From positions 6,572,001-6,636,000 of the forward strand of contig JBHGNT010000020.1 in the NCBI GenBank assembly GCA_043228905.1: a DNA stretch of 64,000 nucleotides, in the 5' to 3' direction. The notes under the pieces are model-generated. The model was given only the letters and a program-made list of their open reading frames with translations. It ran no database searches and was not told the DNA's origin. Made by a program: the position numbers and the translations under genes. Positions 47,346 through 58,180 of this stretch are shown piece after piece. Source of the DNA: Azolla caroliniana (Eukaryota > Polypodiophyta). Positions within the stretch are counted from its first letter, which is position 1; the number at the start of each line of letters is the position of its first letter.

Positions 47346-47404
47346 CCCTCTTGCATGGTATAGTCATTTACATCTCATTTCCTCTTTAATGATCTAATCA
47401 AGAA

Positions 47405-47651
47405 TTTTCAATCGAGGGAGAATTGGAGTGTTTATCAATAGCCCTCATGAATCCTGAAGAAAGGGATATGGCTATTAGTACACAACAAGCAATAAGAAAG
47501 TATTGGGCAGAAAAATAAAAGGAAACATCGACAAATGTTAAAGGGTAAGGTAGACACCTCAACTAAAGGTAAGGATACTATTGGTTGTGATGTAGATTTG
47601 AATACCGTTGAGAATGGAAGAAATGAAACTATAATCATAGAGAGAAGGATT
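47405..47651 (+). pseudogene. Unrecognised ORF, left part, split by copia C1
   Basis: Coding-like sequence in two frames. The first frame (47405 on) reads GELECLSIALMNPEERDMAI and STQQAIRKYWAEK, then stops. A second frame from ATG 47535 (MLKGKVDTSTKGKD, then NGRNETIIIERRI) is open to the target duplication of copia C1 at 47647-47651. With C1 and one target copy set aside, this frame runs straight into 51838. I do not recognise the family. It could be a host gene or an old transposon ORF. Confidence 0.45.
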
Positions 47652-48262
47652 TGACGAGAATATGCGGAATAATGCTCGACCACAACCGAGTCTTCAATCA
47701 CTTCGTTGAGAATTACAAACACAACAATGGGAATGTGGAGATAGATGAACGTATACACAAAACACTGAAAGAGATGTACACAGTATGTTAACGTGGAAAA
47801 CCCTAAATGGGAAAAACCACGGGAGCCCACAGACTCCAAACTATCACTATGTCAAAGAATACAACAGGAGGCATAGAGGCAACGACCTCGTGCTCACACT
47901 CTTCGCTTGGCGGTGGTTACAACAGAGAATCACTCTGTATCTCTCTCTCTCTCTCTCTACTACACTCTGTACAACAGTTACACCAATAACTCTATACAAT
48001 AGAAAATGACAACACAATGATACACAGACCCTCAAGAGTTTGCCCTAGGTCATATTTATACTAATATGACTTTCGGGCTATTTACAAATATAGCCCCAGT
48101 GGGCTCTCTGGAACATATTTACATATATGTCCCTTCATCTGGTGAGAGGTTCTCACCGAGCCTGCAATATCCGGTTCTCACCGGGTCTTCCTTGCCGGGT
48201 ACTCATCATCCGGTTCTCACCGGTCCTTCATCATCCCATCTGGAGGGACCGAGATCCTAACA
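47652..48262 (-). repeat. 3' LTR of copia C1
   Basis: A 611-bp LTR. It is longer than its partner by about 60 bp because of extra TCCGGTTCTCACCGG-type tandem units near 48165-48230. Confidence 0.95.
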
Positions 48263-48272
48263 AACTCCCCCT

Positions 48273-49850
48273 TCACTCCGGCATGGGATTTCTAGTTAGT
48301 CCAATTTGCTTCCGGCATGCGTCCAGCTTGTTGGGCGTCAACACCTTGGTCAACATATTTGACCCATTCTCCTCCGTGTGGATTTTCGTCAGCACGAACT
48401 CCCGATCTTCTACTCGCTCCCGGATCTAGTGGTACCTGCGCTGGATGTGCTTTGTCCTGGAATAATACACCGCGTTCTTCGCAAGGTGGATGGCACTTTG
48501 ACTGTTGCAATAGAGCCGGTATTCCTCTTGCCGGATCCCTAGCTCTTCGATGAAGTCCTTCATCCATAGTATTTCCTTGCCAACTTCCACAACCGCCATG
48601 TACTCCGCCTCAGTGGTTGACAACGCAACCGTCTTCTGCAACCTCGACTGCCACGAAACAGCTCCCCCTGCATATGTCATAACATATCCCAATGTTGATT
48701 GGCTGGTATCCACATCAGCCGACATATCCGAGTCAGTGAAACTGTCAAGTTGGAGTTTATCGGAGCCGAATCGGAGGCACATACTTGAGGTGCCTTTCAA
48801 GTACCGGAGTATCCATTTTACCGCATTCCAGTGCTCCTTGGCGGGATTGCTCATAAACCAGCTCACCACTACGACTGCGTATCCGATATCTGGTTGGGTA
48901 CACACCATTGCGTACATTAAGCTCCCGACAGCAGAGACATATGGTATCTTCATCATATCCGCCTTCTCTGCCTTCGTCTTCAAGCTTTGCTTGCCAGATA
49001 ATCTACAGTTTTCCGGGAGTGTCGATCCGACCGGTTTTGCTTCTGACATGTTAAACCGTTGAAGCACTTTTGTCACATACTTTTGTGACAGCCACAATTG
49101 CTTCTTCGACCGGTCCCGGATGATATGCATCCCCAATATCTGTCTTGCTGGACCCAAGTCTTTCATTGAGAAGGTCCGGTTCAGAGCCTTCTTCAACATC
49201 TGTATCTTGACTTGGTCTCGTCCAACGATCAACATGTCGTCCACGTACAGGAGGAGTATCAGGAAGTCTCCACCTTCAAACTTCTTCACAAATACGCAGT
49301 GATTGGCCTGCGTCTTGTGGTACCCTTGATCGGTCATGAAGGTGTCGAACTTCCAGTACCATTGCCGGGGAGCCTGCTTCAAACCGTAGAGGCTCTTCTT
49401 CAACCGGCAAACCAGGTGATCCTTCCCTTTCTTTACAAATCCTTCCGGTTGCTACATGTAGATCTCCTCTTCGAGGTCGCCGTGAAGGAACGCCGTCTTC
49501 ACGTCTAACTGCTCTACCTCGAGATCCATGCTTGCCGCTATGCTCAGTACCGTCCAGATGGAAGTCATCTTTACTACCGGGGCAAATATCTCGTCGAAGT
49601 CCACGCCCTTCTTCTGATGGAACCCCTTCACCACGATCCTGGCTTTGTATCTTGGGGGGTTGCCAGCATCTCCCGGTTTCAGCTTTTACACCCACTTGTT
49701 TCAGAGTGCCCTCTTTCCTTTCAGCAACTCCATCAATTCATACGTGTGGTTCTCATGCAGGGAATCCATCTCGTCCGGCATGACACTCAACCACTTGCGG
49801 TTGTGGGTGTCTCTCTTAGCTTCTTCGAAGCTTTCCGGCCAGGCAGTCGG
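48273..49850 (-). pseudogene. Copia C1 RT and RNase H
   Basis: Minus-strand pol ending at TGA 48275-48273, close to the polypurine tract. RT has [58 protein letters not shown] and catalytic LLLYVDDMLIVG. RNase H has FTDSDMSADVDTS, VALSTTEAEYMAVVE and SRTKHIQRRYH. The longest open part (49403-48426) is 325 codons. A few stops and one frameshift near 49640 break the rest. Upstream, FEEAKRDTHNRKW follows directly after the gag-pre-integrase zinc region. Confidence 0.93.
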
Positions 49851-51252
49851 TGCACTTCTCAAGATGCACGTCTTTCACCGGAATGAGGTTGTCATCGGCA
49901 AGCCTCTTCATCCCCTTCTCGCTCATGTGACACAGTCTCTTGTGCCATAGCTCACCGGTAGTGTTGGATGCAACGTTCACTTCTTCCGGGCATAACCGGG
50001 CATTCATTAGGTATAGAGTGTTGACTTTCCGGACCTGAGCCACTATCAGGCTCCGCTTGTTGAACTTCATGACTCTGTTTCGAATGCTACCCGTGTAGCC
50101 TGCATCGTCTAGCCGACTGACTGATATTAGGTTTAGTCGAACCTCCGGAATGTGTCAGACATCCTTCAACAGCAGCTTGCATCTGGTTGATGTCGTCAAC
50201 AACACATCTCCTATGCCGATAATTCGGCATGTCCCTTCATTCCCCATCGAGACACATCCATGCTCACCGGCTGTGTAGGATGAGAAGTATTTCTAGTCCC
50301 AGGTTAGGGGGAACGACGCTCCAGAATCGACAACCCACGTTGTCTCGTCGCTAGCAAGGTTCAATTCACTCTCCTCGGTGATGAGCATCAACTCCTCTTT
50401 ACTTGCCGTGATTGCCATTGTTCCCTTCCGATCCAGTCCTCTTCGGTCTTTGCCGTTCCGTTCCGGTGACCGCTTCGAATCGGTACCGTCGGTTTCCTTG
50501 TCATTTCGGAAGTGCCGACAGTTCTTCTGGAAGTGTCCCGGCTTGCCACAATAGAAGCAAGTAGGCCTCCCCCTTGACTTTGACTGTGTCCCCGACTTTT
50601 CCTGGTTCTGGAGACTACGGTTCCTTTGTCTTCCACGTTCCGATTCGGTAAGGAGTGCTTTGGAGTCAGAGATCGTATCCTTGTCTTTCTGACACACCTC
50701 CTCATCTAGCAAGCTCGACTTGACTCTTGCTCGGGCTAAATGTTTTCCTTCCGGCCTAGTGTTGCCCAAAGTGACAACCAACGTCTCCCAGCTATCCGGG
50801 AGGGAACCAAGCAGGAGTAGTGCTAGTACCTCATCGGCGAGAGGTACTTCCAACGATGTTGCCTGGTGGATCAGCCATTGGAAGGCATTCATGTGCTCCG
50901 CCATGTTGGAGCCATCTTAGTACCAGAGTCTTACTAGCTTCTGGAATACCGAAACCCGATTAACAACATTTTTGTTCTGAAACATAATGCTGATCTTCTC
51001 CCAGAGCTCATGAGCCTTGCTCTGTTCATTGAAGTTGTTGTACAGGCTCATGTCGATGAAACACCGTATGTACGCCGTTGTCTTCATGTGCATCACCTCC
51101 CACACCGAGGCGTCGATCTTATCCGGTCTCTTGTCCCCGAACTGAACTGGCAACCAAATATATTTAACCACGAGCATGTCCCTCATCTTCGACTTTCACA
51201 CTGAGTAGTTGGAGCCGGTGAGCTTGAACATGCCTCCCAACGATTCTTCCAT
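49851..51252 (-). pseudogene. Copia C1 gag, protease and gag-pre-integrase
   Basis: Starts at ATG 51252 on the minus strand (MEESLGGMFKLTGSNYSV). Gag shows the copia core (SLYNNFNEQSKAHELWEKIS, LLLLGSLPDSWETLVV) and a CCHC knuckle CFYCGKPGHFQKNC near 50550. The protease motif WVVDSGAS lies near 50315. The gag-pre-integrase zinc region (ELWHKRLCHMSEKGM, CTDCLAGK) ends at about 49850, after which the integrase catalytic core is missing. In-frame stops near 51200, 50920, 50295 and 50155. Confidence 0.92.
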
Positions 51253-51282
51253 TTTCTGTGTCATTTCGCTCTGATACTAGAT

Positions 51283-51832
51283 TGACGAGAATATGTGGAA
51301 TAATGCTCGGCCACAACCGAGTCTTCAATCACTTCGTTGGGAATTACAAACACAACAATGGGAATGTGGAGATAGAGAAATGTATACACAAAACACTAAA
51401 AGAGAGTGTACACAGTATGTTAACGTGGAAAACCCTAAATGGGAAAAACCACGGGAGCCCACAGACTCCAAACTATCACTATGTCAAAGAATATAATAGG
51501 AGGCACAAAGGCAACGACCTTGTTCTCACACTCTTCGCCTGGCGGCGGTTACAACAAAGAATCACTCTGTATCTCTCTCTCTCTCTCTCTCTACTACGCT
51601 CTGTACAACAGTTACACCAATAACTCTATACAACAGAAAATGACAACACAATGATACATAGACCCTCAAGAGTTTGCCCTAGGTCATATTTATACTAATA
51701 TGACTTTCGGGCTATTTACAAATATAGCCCCAATGGGCTCTCTAGAACATATTTACATATATGTCGCTTCATCCGGTGAGATGTTCTCACCGGGCCTTCA
51801 TCATCCCATCTGGAGGGACCGAGATCCTAACA
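51283..51832 (-). repeat. 5' LTR of copia C1
   Basis: A 550-bp LTR that reads TGTTAGGATC... to ...TCTCGTCA on the minus strand; closely similar to the 3' LTR apart from the missing tandem units. Confidence 0.95.
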
Positions 51833-51837
51833 GGATT

Positions 51838-52359
51838 GTGGACTATTTCAGTATTCTGACCAAGCACATCAAGTATGAAGATATGAAGGTAATACTTAAT
51901 GGAATATTAAATGACCCGTCAATAAAAGATATAATTGTTTTTGATGTTCTCAATGGAAATTTAACAAATGTACTAGTTAATATTCTCAGAAAAACTGTAC
52001 TCAACATGAACAAGTGTGAAGATGATCTTGTCTTAAAAAGGTCTAGTCTAATGATGTTACTAAATAGGGATGTTGACGGTCTTAATATCAGTACACTATC
52101 TATGTCAATTGGTGTTAGTTAAAAAAGTGTGTACAATACAATGAACCACTTAAGTTCTCGAGGTGAAGGAAGTAGTCTACTAAAGCTAACCACAAGATGT
52201 AAGCAAGTGACACCTATAACATCAGAAATCAAGGATATAACCACCATATTCTGGACTAATGCGAGTAGGGTTTCACCCAATAAGAAGGATTTGTGTAGGA
52301 AACATTTGAGAAGGAGTCAATACGAGGAGCATCTCATTGATCTTCTTGATGTACCTTAG
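51838..52359 (+). pseudogene. Unrecognised ORF, right part
   Basis: Continues the frame of 47535-47651 past copia C1. It reads VDYFSILTKHIKYEDMKVIL, NDPSIKDIIVFDVLNGNLTN and STLSMSIGVS to TAA 52120-52122, then in the same frame KSVYNTMNHLSSRGEGSSLL, EIKDITTIFWTNASRVSPNK, KDLCRKHLRRSQYEEHLIDL and LDVP to TAG 52357-52359. So one internal stop separates two parts of what was a single frame. Base composition is AT-rich, unlike the retroelements. No family recognised; a Lys/Arg-rich part followed by YEEH could belong to an old DNA transposon, but this is a guess. Confidence 0.45.
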
Positions 52360-52469
52360 GTATTTACATTTCTCTAAGTCTTGTATTAGTGGCAATCATC
52401 TAAGATCTCTTAATATCAATAACTAGTTTAATGTTAGACATAACCAATAAGCAATTTACATTACAATAG

Positions 52470-52936
52470 CTATTGGCTAATTAGCTACAACAGGTAGTGG
52501 TCATAACTAACTAACTACATTAGAGAGTAGGCATAGCTAACTAACTACATCAGCTAGTGACCATAGTTAACTAGCTATATCATAGAGTGCCCATAGGTAA
52601 TTAGCTACATCAAGTAATGCCATAGAGAAATAGATACATTAGGTAGTGCCCATAGCTAAATAACTACATCAGGTAGTGCCCATAACTAACTAGCTACATT
52701 AGAGAGTGCCCATAGGTAATTAGCTACATCTGGTAATGGCCATAGCAAGATAGCTACATCATGTAGTGGCCATAGATAACTAGCTACATTAGAGAGTGCC
52801 CATGGAATAATTAGCTAGATCAGGTATTGACCATAACTAAGTAGCTAGATTTGAGAATGGCCATAGTTAAATAACTACATGAGGTAGTGGCCATAGCTAA
52901 GTAGCTACATCCAAAAATGGACATAGCTAAATAACT
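52470..52936. repeat. 30-bp minisatellite, left part
   Basis: About fifteen tandem copies of a 30-bp unit (GCTACATCAGGTAGTGGCCA then TAGCTAAATA). Almost all copies are exactly 30 bp with point changes; the TAGCTA word is palindromic. The array is cut by copia A3 and continues at 59375. Confidence 0.93.
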
Positions 52937-53290
52937 TGTTGAGCAGCAAGCTCAACCGAATCCGGATCGGCTGAATACGCCTGAGCCGGATCAACATCCA
53001 GAAGGATGAACCGGATCGGTGAGCCGGCGAGCTGGGGAGCCGGTTAGCCGGATCCAGCAGTAACCGGAAGCCTAGTAGCAGCCTAGACTACTAGGTAGTT
53101 AATGTCTCGTAGTTAGTGTTAGACGCTCATGTGAGCATTGAAGTACACCGTACTTCTGTCAGTCCTCTTAGGAATTGTATAAATAGTGCTATTGAGCACG
53201 TTGTATGTACAAAGAATTTTACAGAGTTGTTGATAATAGATTTAAGTTGTTCTGCTCTTTCTCTGTCTCTCTTGCGTACCTTATGTGTGT

Positions 53291-53339
<49 letters not shown>

Positions 53340-53390
53340 GCTATCCGGCTAAGCTAGTTGTCTAACGCTTCCGCACCTTCGTTTCTTACA
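52937..53390 (+). repeat. 5' LTR of copia A3
   Basis: A 454-bp LTR from TGTTGAGCAG to TTCTTACA, with TATAAATA at 53178-53185 and a long CT run at 53294-53336. Confidence 0.95.
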
Positions 53391-53402
53391 TGGTATCAGA
53401 GC
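53391..53402 (+). other. Primer-binding site of copia A3
   Basis: TGGTATCAGAGC, complementary to the initiator tRNA-Met 3' end, directly adjoins the 5' LTR. Confidence 0.95.
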
Positions 53403-53482
53403 GCGAGGGTTGAGAACCTCTGCAACCGACATCAACATCTGGAGACAAACCCTAAGACCTGGTAAGAACAGAAAAAGAAGTG

Positions 53483-54480
53483 ATGGACAGAGGAATGGCT
53501 AGCTCGCTCCCGGTGGAGAAGCTCGACAGATCCAACTACGCATCTTGGTCATACAAGATGCACTAGTACCTGCTTGGGCATGGTTACTGGATCCATGTCG
53601 ACGGAGCTAACGACACAACACCTGATGCGACACACAAGGACTTCCCAGTGTGGGAACAAGCGGCAAGTAGAGTGATGTATTGCTTTGCGTCCAGTGTTGG
53701 AGACCAGCTACTGAGCCATGTTCGAGATGCCAAGACGCCAAAAGAATCTTGAGGAAACCTGAAGAAGGTTTTCGCGACAAGCACTACGGCCCGGAAGCTG
53801 CAACTCCGACAGGAGTTGAGCAATGTTCGAGAGAAGGACATGTCGGTAGCCGATTACACGGTCCGAATCAAAGAGATCTGTGACTCACTTGCCTCTATCA
53901 ACGTCACTGTAGAGGAAGATGAGATGGTGCAGATCTGTCTTGGGGGCCTAGCGTCTAAGTTCAGAGCGTTCTGAACGGTGGTATGTACAAGGGAGAATAC
54001 GCTGTCATTTTTCGACTTACAATCAATACTCCTTGTAGAGGAGAACCACGCCAGTGCGTCAACAAGTGCACCCATTGATAGCCGAATGCTGTACACGGAG
54101 GCAGATTGGCCATGTGGGCGTGGTGGACGAGGCGGGTCGGCTCGCAATGGTAGCGGCCGGCAAGAGCAGGACCGAAGGCACAAAGAACGTGCCGACAGCA
54201 GTTCCGGACCCTCCACAAGCAGGGGGAGTCAAGGCAACGCCGGAGGCTGGAAAGCAAAGGCCAACACGGAATGCTAGTACTGTGGTAAAAAGGGCCACAG
54301 AGAAAGCGAGTGTTGGAAGAAGCGCGCCGTTTTGGACAGATCTGGATCTGGCAAGGCCGGCAGAGAGAACCGACAATACTTGCACTATGCAGAAGGATCG
54401 GGAGGATCCAAAACCGGAAAAGCTGGTAAAGGGCCAACCTTGGTGATGAAACACGAGGCTAACTCAATGAAGAAGACCAC
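53483..54480 (+). pseudogene. Copia A3 gag
   Basis: ATG 53483 (MDRGMASSLPVEKLDRSNY). The core has ARKLQLRQELSNVREKDMSV and ICLGGLASKFRAF; a Gly/Arg/Ser-rich part follows, and the zinc knuckle YCGKKGHRESECWKK lies at 54278-54322. Stops at 53564, 53750, 53972 and 54275 interrupt one frame. The frame continues into protease. Confidence 0.88.
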
Positions 54481-55550
54481 TTCCAAATTGGAGGAAGTGT
54501 GGTACGTTGATTCCGGTGCGTCGAATCACATGACGAGCCACAAAGAGTGGTTCTCTTTCTTGGAGAAACCGGAACAACCGGGAGTTGTCGAAACCGGAGA
54601 CGACACTCCTCACCCAATTGTGCATGTCGGAGAAGTCCCTTTGAGCCACGTCAGACAAAGGGGGAAGCTGATGAATGTATTACACGTTCCGACTATCACG
54701 AAGAACCTGGTGTCAGTCGGTCAGATAGTTGACTAGGGGATGCAGGTGCGGTTTACGCACCTTGGGTGCTTCATCGAGGAAGAGGGCCAGATTATTGCGC
54801 AAGGGCGCAGAGATGGGAGGATGTTCATCCTCGACACCAATGACGTCGGCACCGCTTTGTTCGCCAAAGGATAGAAGATTGAATCGGATATTGATCTTTG
54901 GCACAAGCAGATCGACCACGTCAATTACTAGAGGCTTCAAGACCTGCAAACGAAACAAGTTATTTTTGGTTTGCCGAAGTTCAGTGGCCGGAAGGTTCAA
55001 ATATGTGAAGCCTGCCAACTCGGGAAGCAACACCGGCTTCCATTTCCCAGCGAACGAAATCGTAGCCGTAACAAGCTCGACCTTATTCATTCGGATGTAT
55101 GGGGACCGACACAAAACGTTAGTCTTGGCGGGAGTTGATACTTCGTCTCCTTCATTAACGACTATAGCTGGCACACATGGATCTACCTCATTTGGCGGAA
55201 GGAAGAACTCTTCGAGTGTTTCTGGAACCTGCAAAGCTTGGTTGAACGGGAAACGGAGAGGAAGATCAAGTGGCTGCGGTTGGATGGCGGAAAAGAATAT
55301 TTTTCCGGCCAATTCAACAGTTATCTGCAACAAAAAGGAATTCGGAGAGAGTTCAGCTACAGATACACACTGGAGCAAAATGGTGTGGCCAGGAAGAACC
55401 GGTCAATTATCGACGCGGTAAGGGCGATGCTGGAGGAGAAGAGCATGCCCAAATTCTACTGGGCTGAGGCAGTCCGGACGGCCGTTTATATCCAAAACCG
55501 GATCGATGGCAAGGTGTCTGCGCATGAGTTGTATTTCGGGCGCAAGCTGA
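54481..55550 (+). pseudogene. Copia A3 protease and integrase
   Basis: The protease motif WYVDSGASNHM lies at 54500-54532. The gag-pre-integrase zinc region (DLWHKQIDHVNY, CEACQLGKQHRL) and integrase core follow (LIHSDVWGP, FVSFINDYSWHTWIYLI, LRLDGGKEYFSGQ, YTLEQNGVARKNRSI). The DDE Glu is gone: NGVA is followed directly by RKN. Several stops. The gypsy LTR at 55551 cuts it after YFGRK. Confidence 0.9.
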
Positions 55551-56053
55551 TGTTACCCGGACAAGTGGGGAAGTGTCGGAGTTGGAAATGAAGAAGGTTC
55601 GGAGTCAGATTGGTATAGAGGATCGATGAGTCAGCATCTGGCCGAAGTAAATTAAAATTGAAATTATAAGTTAGTTGACGATTTTGTAGTTCTTGCCATG
55701 GTTGGCAATATGTTTTCTTGATGAGGAAGTCCTTCCGGTTTCCTATAAAAAGAACCGAAGGCAGTGTAAAGATCAATCGTTTTATTTAGTAATATAAAGT
55801 TAGTGTTAGGAAATCTCTGTGTATGAAATGCTCTGTCGATCTATTTCATTTCTGTTATAACTTATTACGTAAATAGCGATCTCGATGACCGTTGAACATC
55901 GATAAGTTTACAACCATTTTTAGTATCTATTCGTCTAAACCACAATTCATTGATAGAACGTTCGGTGAGCAACGTTTGACCTATACTGTGTCGGCAATAG
56001 TTATTGTCAACCGAACAACACAGTATAATTTTGGCATGCCCGGTGGGACCGAA
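55551..56053 (+). mobile_element. Gypsy-type LTR nested in copia A3 integrase
   Basis: The LTR runs from TGTTACCCGG (55551) to GAACAACA (56020), with TATA box TATAAAAA at 55744-55751. It is followed by TTTTGGCATGCCCGGTGGGA (about 56029-56048), the primer-site region typical of some plant gypsy elements. A3 sequence resumes at about 56054. So only one LTR and a few internal bases remain. No clear target duplication. Confidence 0.75.
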
Positions 56054-56750
56054 CAACAACCGAATTTGAGACACTTTCGGATATTCGGTAGCATTGCATA
56101 TGTGCATGTGCCGGATGAGAAGCGGAGGAAGTTGGATGCAAAGTCGGAGAAATGCATCCTGGTCGGTTACTCGCATTAGCAAAAGGGGTATAAGTGTTAT
56201 TACCCTCGGACGAAGCAAGTCTGAGTTAGCCGAGATGTTGAGTTTGATGAGACGACATCATGGTATGCCTTACCGGCTCTGACTTCCGACCCCGACCCGA
56301 TACCGGAGGATGAGGCTAGTGAGCATGAACCGGTCCAATTAGAAGAAGAAGGGTTCGAGACTCTAGATGTGAGTCCGGAATCGTTTCGGTCGAGTGGACC
56401 GAATGAGCGGCTGAGTCAGGATGACTAGTCGGATGAGGAACCGACGAGTAGTGGAGACTCTGCTGTGCTCTCCTCGCGCAAGGAACCGAGGAGACGGTTC
56501 ATGCGCAAAGAGAAGGGGAAGAAGAAGATGCCAGAATACGAAACTAGCAACGTTGAGTTGGATCGGCGCGAATCCGACTCCGGAAAGGTTGAAGGTGGAT
56601 CTTCGGGAACAAAGTCCGAACCAGCCAAGAAGGACCTCAAACTGGGTAACGATAAGTTACGCCGGTCTTCATGCCAAAAGAACCCCATGAAACGGTACGG
56701 GTACAATAAGTACATGGCGCATCATTATGCGTACATGACCAAAGTGGCGG
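56054..56750 (+). pseudogene. Copia A3 integrase C-terminus and linker
   Basis: Resumes with PNLRHFRIFGSIAYVHVPDE and SEKCILVGYSH, then an S/E/P-rich acidic linker and a Lys-rich stretch (FMRKEKGKKKMPEYE). Stops at 56177-56179 and near 56429, with frame changes. The matching region of A1 is at 11850-12470. Confidence 0.85.
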
Positions 56751-58180
56751 AAGTGTGTGAGTTGGAGAGCTACGTCAGAAGCGGCAAAGGACGCAAACTG
56801 GCGTACCGCTATGGAGGAAGAAATGCGGGCACTTGATGCCAATGACACATGGGACCTAGTTGACCCTCCCCGACACTGCAAAACGATCGGATGTAAATGG
56901 GTGTACAAGGTAAAGTACAATGCTGACGGTTCGATTAACTGGTACAAGGCCAGGTTAGTGGCGAAGGGATACGCGTAGACCCACAGAATCGACTACGACG
57001 AGACCTTCGCTTCGGTAGCGAAGATGACGACGGTTTGTGTGGTGCTGGCGGTTGCTGCGGCAAGCGGGTGGCATCTTCACCAGATGGACGTGAAGAATGC
57101 ATTTCTTCAAGGCGATCTTGAAGAAGAAGTCTTTATGACCCAACCCCTCGGTTTCCAGTCGGAGATGAACAAGTCGGTTGTATGCCGGTTGAAGAAGTCA
57201 CTTTATGGCCTGAAGTAAGCCCCCCGAGCTTGGAATGCGAAGATCACACACCAGTTGCGTAAGTTGGGGTTTGCGGCCTCCAAGTCCAACTCTTCGTTGT
57301 TCATCCGGCAAGGTCCAGACGGTTCAGTTTGCATCTTGCTGTATGTTGATGATCTAGTCATCACCAGACCCGGATTCGATGAAATCAGCCGAGTCAAGTC
57401 CCAGTTGTCGGACACATTTGAGATGAAGGACCTGGGGGACCTTCACTATTTTCTTGGGATCGAGGTGATCCGAACCCTCAACGGCATATTGCTCTCACAA
57501 AGACACTATGTGTTGAATACGATGTACAAGTTCGGCATGACGGAATGCCGACCAATCTCCACACCCCTGGACCGAAACCAGAAGCTCTGTCCTGACTCCG
57601 GACCAGCATGCAATGAGAAGCAGTTCCGACAAATCGTCGGAAGCCTTATATATTTGACAATCACCTAACCCGACATCAGTTATCCGATCGGCGTGATCAG
57701 CCAATATATGGAGATGCCGACCGTGGAGCACCTTCTGTGCGCGCATCGAATTTTGCGATATGTGAGTGGCACGAAGGAATGGGGACTGTTATACCGGCAT
57801 GGTATAACCGAAGAGCTAGTCAGCTACATCGATGCTGACTGGCCGGTGATGCATCGGATCCCCGAACCACCTCCGGCTATATGTTCTCCCTTGGTTGCGC
57901 GGCTATTGCGTGGAGTAGCAAAAAGCAGCCAATAGTGGCCCTTTTGAGCATTGAGGCTGAATACCGGGGTGCTACCGTTGCCACCTGTGAAGCCATTTGG
58001 CTTCGGTGACTGCTGCAAGACTTGCGGATCGAGGTGCCGACCCCGATCTTGGTCTACTGCGACAACATAAGCAGCATGCAATTCGCCGAAAACACCGTAT
58101 TCCATGTTCGCACAAAGCACATAGAAGTGTACTACCACTTCGTGCGTGAGCGTGTCCTGAGCGGTGAAGTTAAACTTTAG
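56751..58180 (+). pseudogene. Copia A3 RT and RNase H
   Basis: [70 protein letters not shown] and catalytic LLYVDDLVIT (YVDD 57342-57353). RNase H pieces: YIDADW, a shifted part, and YCDNISSMQFAENTVF with FHVRTKHIEVYYHFVRERVL. Stops at 56976, 57216 and 57666 plus a frameshift near 57850. It is followed in frame by the C-terminal extension. Confidence 0.9.

Larger units (their letters stand above)
47652..51832 (-). mobile_element. Ty1/copia element copia C1, minus strand
   Basis: A 4,181-bp element in reverse orientation with two LTRs (611 and 550 bp) and an exact 5-bp target duplication GGATT (47647-47651 and 51833-51837). The primer site next to the 5' LTR reads TAGTATCAGAGCG on the minus strand, one transition from the tRNA-iMet form. 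The polypurine tract lies at 48263-48275. Gag and RT-RNase H are readable but the integrase core is deleted, so the copy is non-autonomous. It interrupts an unknown ORF. Confidence 0.96.

Noticed and set aside
53680-53883. Open frame overlapping A3 gag
   Set aside because: Different frame from the gag sequence recognised by homology; a shadow.
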